Below, piece by piece: positions 24,895 through 36,870 of a DNA stretch of 64,000 nt; positions within the stretch are counted from its first letter, which is position 1; each line of letters starts with the position of its first letter. The DNA is from Thamnaconus septentrionalis (lineage: Eukaryota > Chordata > Actinopteri > Tetraodontiformes > Monacanthidae): assembly GCA_009823395.1 (NCBI GenBank), contig CM020508.1, forward strand, positions 4,082,515 through 4,146,514, written 5' to 3'. The notes beneath the pieces were generated by a model, which was given only the letters and a program-made list of their open reading frames with translations, ran no database searches and was not told the origin of the DNA. The position numbers and the translations under genes are program-made.

Positions 24895-27800
24895 CTGCAA
24901 CACAAACACGCACACAAAAAAACAATGACGTAACGATTCTTTCACCCCTGGCACAGACTCGCAAGGCGCAGCAGTTAAAATCTACCCCTGCAAAAATGGG
25001 ACGGGCGTTCCAGACAAGTTGCATCTTCAGCGGCCTTTAGTTTGCTGCTGTGCCGTAACAGCTCTTTTGTGTCTCTTCGGTGGGTCACAGGCGTCCTTTT
25101 GTCACACTGCACCATATGACGTTGGGAAACATTGAAATATACAACAACGCAAGGCTGTCAAGCACAAATGGGTATGAATAATGTAGCTTTAAAACCTGCC
25201 GGCCTAAGGTTCATATAGGGGGACCAAACGTCCTGTTTTCCCAGGACATGTCCTGACTCCATGTCCTGTCCTGGGTGTCCTGTTTTTTTTTTTTATAAAG
25301 TGATAAAACAACAAAAAAAATAAAAATAATGATCAAAACGATTTTCTACCCTACAGGAAAGGCATACTTTATATGTATTCCAAATTCCAAAAGAATTCTC
25401 AGCACTCCCAACAAGAGAGGTGCGTTGGAGAAGGGCGCCACCCCAGAGTAAGACCAAAATCGAAAAAAGCTCCCGCACACTGCTCGACTCTCTTCCTTTT
25501 GTTTTTTTATTGCTGCAACGTTTCGGGAAAAAAGAAGAAAAAAGCAGGAGCTTTTTTCGATTTTATACTTTATATGTATATATATATATAAAAAAATCTT
25601 TAAACGTAATTTGAATATCTCATTGCTGGCCTAAGTGCCCTGGTTTTCGGTACACCACAACATGGTCACTCTGGTTAATCCTAATGTTAGCAAAATAGCA
25701 ACTGTTATTCCACACATGGCTGGCAATACTTTCTATGGTTTTTGAGAGAAAAATGGATTGTAATCCACTGATTTGTCAACGGATATACATTTTTTTTTTT
25801 TTTTTACCTGAACCTGAACAAACACAGCAGAAGTGCAAAGGTCAAAATGGGATTGAACACAGTAAAATGTGACTCCAAGAGTCCTGCATTTTAAAGAAGG
25901 CTTCCTCCTGCCGGGCCGAGGTGTCGGGGTTGAGGGTAAACAATACGACGTTGCTGCTAAAGAGGAAGTCTCCGTCCCGCCTAGCGGATAAATCAGCTCC
26001 TCCCCCCCCTTCTTCACCCCCATCCGGAGGAGGTCGAGGATCTCGTGCTCTCCAGCAGCTGAGGGGGGTTCAGCCGTGATGGATGGAGCTGCTTTTACTG
26101 CATCGTCTGGCTGCACTTCTCCATCGCTCTCCCCAGCCGATGGGGAGGGAGGCCGCGCATAAAGCAGCAGCGTCTGCTTTCACTCGCTGGAGCGGCGAGC
26201 GCTGCGAGAGTGAGAAGGCAGGTCGGAGGCTCGTGGTCGACCTCGCAGTAACTCTGCTAATTCTTTTCCATAAAGTTGTTGCGAAGGGATGATGAGGTGG
26301 GGAGGTTTCTCTCTAGGCCGTGAACTGCTGCCGTTTCCTGCTCTACGTTATTCCCCCGCATGCCGACGCTGGACGCAGAGAATCGGATCCGCTAATTTAT
26401 CCGGCAGCGGCGGCGGCGGTGGCGGGCGGCGGCTGCTGCTGCTGCGGTTGGTCCGCGTGCCAGGGCTTCCCTTTACTGATGGTTTCACCGGGGCTGCACC
26501 CGAGACATCAAGAATACACTTTTTTTGTTTTTGCTGAGCAAGGCAGTTGGCACGCAGGAACTAAATAAAAAAGGTGGAGGGAAGACGAAGCCGCAGCATG
26601 GAAAGACTTTTTGAAAAAAAGGAAAAAAAGGAAAAGAAAGAAGGCAGTGCAGCCGTCATCGCTCCAGCGGTAATAAACCAGGGCAGCTCCGTCTGCAGAG
26701 TGGGTGGTCACGTCTGGATCTTTTCTCTTTTTTTTTTTTTTTTTTTTCCTTGCTGATATAAATAAATCTGCAAAGATGCTGGAAACAAACAGGACGAGTC
26801 AGAGCTGATCGCACGTGGTTGAAAGTGTGTTCTGCCTATTGGGCTGCAGCCGAGTTTTAATCTTTTAAGTGTAAAAGTGGCCAGAGGGACTTTACGGTAC
26901 AACTATTATCATATACTATATTATTATATTAAATATATTTATGTATATATGCATATAGATCAGTAGTATATGAATACACGTATATACATAATATAGTATA
27001 TAGTATATATGCAGATGTCTGATTCATCTGAAGCCTGGGTTTCCATCTGCGGTGGTCCTGGAGGGAAAAAAAAAAAAGTTTGTGGTTTGGAAAAGTGCAT
27101 CGAGAATGAAATTAGGGGGAGGGAGGCAACCTGAGGAAGAAAGGGAAAGAAAAGAACTGAAGGGGAAGTTAAAAAAAAAAAAGTAAATTAGGGAGTGATG
27201 TAGAGGGAAAAAAATCAGCTGAAATCAAGAGTAAAAAGAAAAAAAAACCCTTTGACTTCACCCGACCACTTCAATAAAAAAGAAAAATGAAAAGTCTTCC
27301 CACCTCTTTTGGTTTCTCTAAATCTCTGAAGCCTGCAGAAGATGAGTGAGCAGCAGGGAGATAAAGTGAAGACAACACAGGCCTCGGCTAGACTATATTT
27401 AGACCAGGAGTGGGACCAGCTGGGGAGTCACAGGAACTAATCCCGTCGCCAAGACGTGCACGTTATATTCAGCGACCAACTTCAGACGCTCCAAAACACT
27501 GTTTTCCCTCCAGGGGGACCAAAGTCCTCGGCCAGGAGGTATAGACAGTCTACATCACGGGGGCAGCAGTGCAAATTAAGTTAAGCTGCTATCAGATGTT
27601 CACCATACGGACTGACTGACTGACTGACTGACTGACTGACTGCGTCCCGTCGAGCCAGCCGGTGTTCAGCAGCAGGGCCGGAGAGCGTGAGTCTGCTGAT
27701 GGTTTGAACGCGGGGAGGAAAGTTAACGGGCCCACAGCTGGAGGTGTGAGGCAGCGGGGTGGGAGGCTTCAACTCTGCAGAAACAGTATTTTTGGGTGGG

Positions 27801-28956
27801 CCGGCAGGAAACTGGGCGGCCCACCTTTGTTTAAACTGCACAGTTTAAACATCTTCCACTGACATCTGGGTCCTGATGCTCTACGAGGAGGACTTAACCT
27901 GCTGGTGTTCCTGATAAATACGTCAGTACTGTTTACGTTGTTATCATAAAAAAAAGGAGAAGTACACTTTGTTTACTGCACGTTAATGTGAGTGGAATGT
28001 CAACAGTCCTCACTGACAACAAACAAAACACAGTGATTCGGTCGTATTAATACGCTATGTGCAATAATAGCGTATATATAACACTTTAATACATAGGCTA
28101 TTTTTATATTCGCAATTATAAATTCTAAACAAATTTGGAGTCATAGGGTCCAAAATTACCAGCCGTGCCCCTGCAATAGAATCCATGTTTCTGACTGTGA
28201 GCCACCAGGATAAAACCCACTGAGACACGAGTGAAACTCCACACAGGGACCTGGAACTGAATGAAGATGAGGCTGCGACAAAGTGCCATTAAACACACCC
28301 AGGGGTTTGAGATAGAGGGAGAAAACCAGCGCCCCCTTGTGATGGATAATATTGTAAAAGACCGTTTTGGAAAACTCTTGCAGCCCAAGATGGGTGCGAG
28401 TCTTGACTGGTTGCAAAGTGTTAGTTTTAAACAACAAACATCAAAGCCAGAACCTTGCGTTCCCTCCTCACCTCTTCCCTGAAGCGGCTGAAGTCAGCGA
28501 AGTCGGCCTGCGGCACTTTGCTCTCCGAGGGCAGGTGAGGCACCTGCAAGGGACGGAAAGCAGCGTTTACTTCCTCGACGGGGACGCTGCTGCGGTGCCC
28601 GACTTCGCGGCGGGCTAGCTAGCTTGAGCGGCTAACCTGTGATCCTGATGGTCTGGGAGGAAGAGCAGGAGGTGGTGGAGCGGAAGGAGGAGGAGGAGGA
28701 GGAGGAGGAGGAGGAGGAGGCAGCCAGCTGGACTTCAGCCCTGGGATGAAGAACAACCATCAGCCGGGAATCAGCGTGTCTCCCAGGAATGCCATTTAAA
28801 AACATGTAATGAAAAACAGCCGCCGTCAGACGCTGGTTTAAAGTTGCTGTTTTGTCTCTCGGCTCTCAGGTTGCAACTCTGAAACCTTTCAATCTGCATT
28901 TCCTCTTCCCCCCCCCACTCTGCTAGGAAAGGAGAAGTGTTGTAAAACCACGTAAC

Positions 28957-28987
<31 letters not shown>

Positions 28988-31900
28988 GCCGCTCCCTGCT
29001 GGAAGAGCTTGTTGAGGTCCAGCGACGAGGCCCTGGAGTGGCTCTTCTGGGGGCGGGGAGGGGGCGTGGGCGGCTCCTCCGCCTTCTTCACAGCATCCTC
29101 GAAGGACGTGCTGGAGTAGGACCTGCAGGTGAGGGAGGAGGGCAACGAGCCATGAGGGGCGAGCGACGCTAGCGTCCGTCTGTCTCACGGGCTGATTTTC
29201 TTTCCGACTACCTGGGTCTGCTTCTGGCTCTCATCTGCAGGTCGAGGTCCTGCGGTGGCTCTGTGGGGAGGAAGGAGACGACGAGTGAGCCACAAATGCA
29301 GGGGCGGATGTCGGCGGCCGTAAAGGAGAAGCCAGGACTTCCTCCCCCTCGGTGTGTGTGTGAGGTCGAGCGTAAGGAGGATCCGTGTTTTCACAATAAG
29401 AGGAGGTTCGAGTCGCACCTGGTCTCTGCGGAAAAGCAGCCGGTTTCTCCTGAGTGGTCCTCCTCACGCCAGTGTCTGGAGGGAACATAGCAGTGTTACA
29501 AAACCAAGAGTTTCCATGGGTTGTTTTCTCAAAATAAATCTGATCAAAATCCAATAACCTTGTTAGAATAATGTAAAGGAATGCATACATGTTTTTATGT
29601 ATGTGTTTTTATGCACAGGTTTACCCGACGACTCACACAAAAACTACAGGGTTTACATCATTTTGAGTTTGATGTTTTCACTCAGAGGAAGAGAAATAAA
29701 AACCCGCACCTTTGGTCTAACATCTTGAAATAATAATCATGATAATAAATCTCTGCTTACCTTTATTTGATGTCTCCTCCTTTAGATCCTGACTGATGGT
29801 GGCCAGACTCGGCTGGAGCCTCTCTAAAACACTCACATGCTCCTTTAAGTGAAAGAGAGAGGTATAAAGAAAAAGATGAATATGAGGACATACAGAGAAA
29901 AAGTTATAAATAAAAAGACCATTATGGAGCGTAAGATTTATGTGATATCGCTGCCAGGCAAATGTGGAAGAGAGCTGTTGCTGCGAACTCTTGAGAAAAA
30001 AAAAAAAAAAACTCTCTTGGAACAAGTTGCAGCTGCCTTCATCAGCAGCTCACCGGTGCCCCCTACAGGCACAAAAAGAGCAGCCTTCACTTTCATGTCA
30101 TCAAAGAGTTGGGCCTACCTTCTGAGCAGGCATCGCTTCAGGACTCTCGAACACGATCAGAGGCTCGGCACTCTGGACACAAGTACATGGAAAAACATAT
30201 TAAAATAAGGTGAAGGGTAAAAGGCAGCTGCTTATTTCTGGCCTCCTCTCACCTCCGGTGTGTCTGCTGCGTCGCCTCCCTGCAGCAGGAACTCTGGCCG
30301 CAGCGTGGCGGGGAGGCTCTCCGGCAGCGGGTAGCCGTTCTTGCGCGCCACGATCAGATGGAAGGCCGTGCAGAACTCGGAGAAGGTGAGAGCTCCGTCC
30401 CTGTCCACGTCGCTCAGCTCCCTGAAACACAAGAGGAGCAGAGGAGCCTGCAGGTGCTTGTTGGAAGTACAGCAAATGAACACCATAACTTTAGGATATT
30501 GATGAAGGTTTGGAAAAAATTCAATTTTCTGAGTAAAAAATGTTTAATATGCATTAATTACCTGCTTTTACCCATTTTATAATGCTATTTTTTTATTTTA
30601 TTATTCTAATCCTTGCTTTAGTGCAAAACTCTTTTGATACATCAACAATATCATCAGTATATATTTAATACCAGATTGATAGACAGATAGATAAATACTT
30701 TATTTATCCCTATGGGGGAAAAATCAGGTGTCACGCCACACATAAAAAGATTGTTTCACAATAGACAATGAAATAAGCAGACATCATAAATGACAACAGC
30801 AGACAAACATTAAAAAATGGTAAGGAGGCCATTGGCAACAAAGTGATATAAAATGAGTTTTAAAATGTATCGCACAAATTTGGTTAAAATGTACTTGCAT
30901 CATAATGTAGTTAAAAAGTATTGCACAGGTTTGTATTGCAGCAGAGGCCCATTATTGCACCTGTTCAGTCCAGTTAGCTGCACCATGCAATTAAATGCAT
31001 TCATTAATCAGTCTAATGGCAGCCAGGATAAAGGATTAGACTGATTCATTTCATATAACTGTACTACTATTTAATATTTAACAGGGTAAACAGGGTAAAT
31101 GCATGGGAAACTTCCACCTTGTGATTCGAGTATTTTAGCACAAGACACTTTAATTTAAATCCACAAGAAACCTCATGGAAATCAATGTAATAATGTTGTA
31201 ATAACAATCTACCTCAGAGGAGAAAATGTACAGAGTAAATGAGCTTTTACCAGATGTGTGAGAGCTCCGGTATGGGCAGCTTGGACTTGGTGAAGAAGCT
31301 CTTTGCCACGGCTCCTGCAAGTCGGGTGAACAGTTATAAAGGTGACTAAAGTTTTTTTTTTTTTTTTTCCACCATAGGTGCTGGTGTTGCAGAAGTTGGC
31401 CCCGCCCCCTCAGCCTCCACCTACCCAGGATGAGGGCGCCCAAGTCGGGCTGCAGGCTCCTGAACTGATTGGTGTAATACTCCAGCTGTTCCTCTGTGAT
31501 CCTCCAGGGGTCACTGTCGGAGTAGTCGTCCAGGCCCTGCCGGTCCAGCCGCTCTGGTGAGGAGGCCTATTGAAACACAGCAGAAATCACTGTAAGGAAA
31601 ACCAACAACCATATATTCACAAACATGGCTGCAACCTACAACACAAAGGAGCTGTGTGTCTACCCGAGCCTCGGCCGCTTGCTCCGCGGCGGGCTTGGCG
31701 TATTGGCTGGGAGAGGAGTGCTGATCCAGCTGAGCCGTCGCCGGACGTGAGGACTGTTTGTTTTCATTGGCTGAAGGACGGAAGGAGGAAACAAAACACA
31801 AGTTTGGTCGGCGGAGAGAAACCTGAGCAAATGTGAATGTACCAGGCTGAAAATGAGCCCCGGCACGTTTCTATTTCAGTCGCACTCGTTTTAAAGGACC

Positions 31901-34900
31901 ACTTCCTTTGCAAAACTCACTCTGCCAGCGTTTCCAAACTGTGTCTCTAGCCTTTCCACTGACCACCGAGGACAAAAATCCCTCCTTTACTTCTGTCCAC
32001 TTACAGAAAGTGTGTGCAAAACATGTAGATCTGGAAATTGTTGCCTTTGTGATGTCACAAGGGGCACTGCAACTTCACAGGTTAAACAGCCACAACCCCC
32101 AGCCAGGTGTGGGCTCCACCCTCTCAGACCTCCTTGTTTTTCGTCACCCACCAAACATGCAGGAAGGTCCAACATATTTCTTGTAGGAGGCTGCAAACAC
32201 AGGGCTACATGCACTGTTTCTCTGCGCAAACTCCAAAAGCAAAGGTGCGGAAATAGCATAAATATGGGACTTTAGAAGTTGTCGCTGAATATAACATGTG
32301 GACACGCTGTCAAAGATTCAGACTGGCCGCCGATTGTGTCTAAAAGCGGACGTGAAACAAAACAAGAAAAAAAAACAACGAGCTGAATTACGGCTGTGAA
32401 ATTGCGGATGTTATAAAAAGGACATGTGGTCTGTGATGGCAAGCTGGAATGTCGGCCTCACCGCTCTGCGCGTCGGCGCCGTTCCTCTGCTTGGCCGACT
32501 GGTAGCTGCGGTAGGTCAGAGGGGAGCGAGGCGGCGAGCTGCACGGCGAGCGCGCTTCCTGCAGGGGGGGCTGCAGGGGTTGGAGATAGGGGGGTGGAGA
32601 TGGGGGCGGGGGGGGGGGGGAAGAGGGCGAGAGCTAAGTTCGGCTTCAGCCGTTGCATTTTTTTTGGAAAACCGTGCGCGTTTGGGAAAAAGCGGTGGGG
32701 CCGAATGGAAGGGGATGGAGTGGATTTGTGAGGAAGGTGAACCTGGTGTTGGTTGTGACGTGCGAGTCGTCTTAGTGCTGCACAGGTTTGGCGGATTTCT
32801 CGACTCAGAAGCAATACTCTGCGTTCGGTGCCTTCAAGGACTCTCTAATCTCTGGCCAACAAGGCCACGGGGGAGGCAGCGTTTTTATCGCTCTGTGCAG
32901 ACCTCACATCCGGAGGTCCAAACTTGATAAAGTGCTGACTTTGATTTTTTTTTTTTTTTTAACACGCAGCCACTTTTTAAAGCTCCAATATATTAAAAAA
33001 ATGCTGATTGTGGGAATTCCCCACTTTTACTTTTTCTGCTTTACTAGCAATACAAGAGTGTGCTACCGTACAGTTGTACGAATTATCCAATTGTGATGTC
33101 ACAAAGGGCGCTGACACATTGACATCATGAAATCAGGTGTGTATAAATCTTAAAGTTACCTTTGCTGTGTTGCCTTCTGGGTGTCTGAAGGCGCTTTTCT
33201 CTGCTGGCGTCCACGAGGCAGAACCAGGCGCAGCGCCACCTTGAGGCCCCTGCCCGTCTACACATGGAGTGACAGTGTACCTCATTTCTGGTTCAGTCTT
33301 CAGGTCAGCAAATCTGGGCAGCGGAAGGTCTAAAGAGAGACAAAAAAAAACATAAAAACATTTTTTTTTTCATTATTTTAATTAATGTGACCTGAATCTC
33401 TCAGATTTAAATTCTAAAATCGCACCCATCCATCTTGCCAAAGTCCAATACAGAGAGCATTTACTGCGAGTTGCCCTAGCAGACCCCCAAACGAAGAAAA
33501 CAGGAAGGCTAACGAGATTAGCATAGATGCTGCAGTAGTAGCTGTTTCTAATCAGAACCGTTTTTTGGTACATTTTGCACAAGAGAATAATAAAAAAGCA
33601 GCACCAAAGTCTTTGCTAGGTGGAAAATATGTTTGAGGTTCACTCAAGACACTCTATGCTGAGACTTTGCTTGAACTTCATAGCATCATAGCTAACAAGT
33701 GAACGTGACTTGGGGCTGACGTTTCTCTTTGTACTTGTTGAGTGATCGCTCATTGGCTAAACTAGCGTTAAAAGAAAGTTTGTCCAATAACGTTACATGA
33801 TTTTTTTTTAAGCAGCCTCCGCTTTCTGAAAAAAACCCAAAAGATGTAGGAAACATTAGAGAATCAGATTTTAAAAAAAAAAAAATTTTGTATTCTGAAT
33901 TGTTTTATTGGGCTCCTTCCCAAAACCACAGACATAAAGTAAAAACAAAACAATTCTCTTGAAACTGTCTATTCTTATCAGTGGGTCTTAGTGGTGAATC
34001 CAGAATTCTCTCCAAAATTAGAACGAGGGATTTAGTCGGCACAAGAGTCTTAACATGACTTCCTGCCGAGGTGAGCCAGGCTCTAATGAATGATTAAAAA
34101 AGAAAACCCTGTGAGAATACGTCCCATAATCCATTGTGCTGCCGCGTGCTTTATAGGAACAACCCTCTCTGGGTTTTTTCGGGGTCGTGACTGATTTGGT
34201 GCTCCCTGTAATAAGGCCAAACCCACTTAGCCCTTTCCACGCGACTCGCCTTTCATCCAGATTAGACGCAATCCCGCCATGTTACCATAATCTCTTGATC
34301 CCCCCCCGCCCCCCCTCGCTCCCGCGAGACGCCTCTGCAGACTACTCACTGGCGCTGACGCTCTCCAGGTGGATGGGCAGACCTGACTGGGCGGCCGCCA
34401 GCAGCTTCATGGCCACGAAGAACTGGGCGGGGCCGAAGTAGCCCAGCCGCTTGGCTCCGCACACCTCCGTCACCTGGGAGGCGGGGGGGAAGCAGGAGCG
34501 ATGGCATTAATCTGGTAAATCCAGGTTGACTTTGACCTGGCTGCAAGTTAGCGGCACCGGGTTCAAAATGACTCCTGCTGAAGGTTCGCGAGGAGCAGCG
34601 TGTGAGGGATCGGCGGCGCAAGCAGGACGTTTTATCCAGCGCTCCTCTGATAGGAGCTGCACTGTTCTGGAGGGAACGCAAAGAAGATTAGGGATTATGT
34701 GGGACAAGCAGAGAAATATTCTTCAAAATGAGGCTGGAAGACGAGAGAGAAAGGAGGTTTCTGGGAGACTGACGAGGTTTATTTCTGCGTTTCCTGCGAC
34801 AAGAGAATTTCTTTTCCGAGGGAATCATTCCGCCTTTTGTCTTGGCATCGCTTATCCAGTTTAAAGGCACACCGACACAAAAACACAGACATAAACATTA

Positions 34901-36839
34901 CTGTGATGTGGGAAATGGAATTCCAAAGCCTAAGCCTTCAGTCAGTGTGATCCGAAGGCTGCTACTGCATTCCCGAAAGCGTTTTGGCAATATTAGAGAA
35001 TTTATCTACTTGCATTTTATTTGGGAAGGCCAGCAGTGGAATTCAAGAGATTTCAAAAAAGTTTCCCGCTCACCTAAAAACGTGCTTTGCCCTGGAGCAG
35101 TTTGATAAACTGCTGATCTGACAGGATCACCATTCCTGTTTGACGCCTGATTTCCCCGCATTTGCATATTTCAAACTGCAGACGCAACACAATCTTTTAA
35201 CCGGCGCCGTTCGTATTTATCTCCACCAAGCAAACGAGGTTCAGTCGAGTTATTTCAAACAGCGTGAGGCGTGAAAGGCGAGAGCGCGAGAAGGTTCTGC
35301 AAGAGTGAATCGATTTCAAAAACACGCCACATCTCTTCCCCCGTCTTCGGAACGGAGGCGCATCAAGACCTCGACTGCGCTGCGTGCATGTGGTGTGAGT
35401 GACACGCTGTGAATTCCCTTTGTCTGAGGAGCCTGTGGGTGGGATTATGGAAAAAAAAAACAAAAAACTACAGTTTCTCCCTGACTTGCCCTGCAACTAT
35501 GAAGCAGATTTCACCGGCCGGCTCCTAAACAACACGACTGCAGGGCTGGACAGAGTCTGAGGTCACGCCGAGTTCAGGGACACCAACAAATGTCTGGAGG
35601 AAGCAGATGGGCTGTTTGCTCTCTCTCTCTCTCACACACACACACATATTCACACACATGCAAAAAAAATTAAGCTGTTGCATTTTATTTTATATACATT
35701 TCAATGAAGGGGGCTTCTACACTGTTCTGTTCTGTTCTCAATTGAACTACGGTCTCTCCCAGACAATGAGGCAACGTTCCATAATCACATGGTTTGCCAG
35801 GTAGACTTTGACAGGTTTGACAGGTTGCTTTTTGACCTGAAAAACAAAAAAACAAAAACACGGTTCGCAGCTTTGAGGTAGCGAGGAGCATGCGGCACAA
35901 CAGGTTTGTCATGTGACCGCAGCTCAGGAACGCAAACGCCCTGGGACAACGACGAAGGCCGGAACTCGTTCAGGAAGGACTTATAGATCTTGAACGCCTG
36001 CAGTATGTTCACTGCATTATTCACAGACTGTTGCTTTAAAAGCCAAACTCAGCTCTCAGGCTGCGACAAACCCAATGCAAAATGTTTTCGCTGCACTTTG
36101 AGTCCATTACAGGAGCAGGTCAGCTGATTTGACTGCAGCTGAGAGTCAATCTGAGACACACACACACACACACTCACACACACTCACACACACACTGACA
36201 GCTCAGCAGGAAGACAGGTCATGCTTTCACCACTTATCAGCTGAAAACACATGCTGGACACCACAGCCCTTCCTCAGACCATGTCGGCGACTCAGAAACA
36301 AACAAACAAAAAAAAACAGTGCATGATGGGAAAACACCCTACACAACCCCAGAAAGTCAATGAAAAGTCAGTTTGGTGCATTTTCACAGACGACGGGCTG
36401 GTGGGTGTAAACTATTCAGGAGCCTCTGATCGAGACGTCACTCACGCCGGGGAGGTGGTGGCGGTCCAGGCCAGTCCAGGCCAGGCCAGGCCAGGAAGGA
36501 AACGCCGCTAAGCTCGGTGCCAAACTTCCTGACACCCACGCGGACGCACATAAAAAAAAACAGGTTGCTGCGACAGGTCCGCGAATGGAGCTGCTGACCC
36601 CGATGATCCGAGCTGGAAAAACATTTTTTTTTTTTTTACATCAGGGTGGTGAAGTCCTGAGGAAACTGAGGGGGGCCTGGTCAGGAGGGTTGAGATGCTT
36701 CTTGGTGCAGTGAAACAGCACCAAGCTCTTCTCATCTCTGAGCGCAGTTATTAATAATAACAGGAAACATAACGGTGGCCCGAGCTGTGGTGTTGGCCCA
36801 ATGGTGCAACCATGTAAACCGCAGTCAGACACAGACACA

Positions 36840-36870
<31 letters not shown>

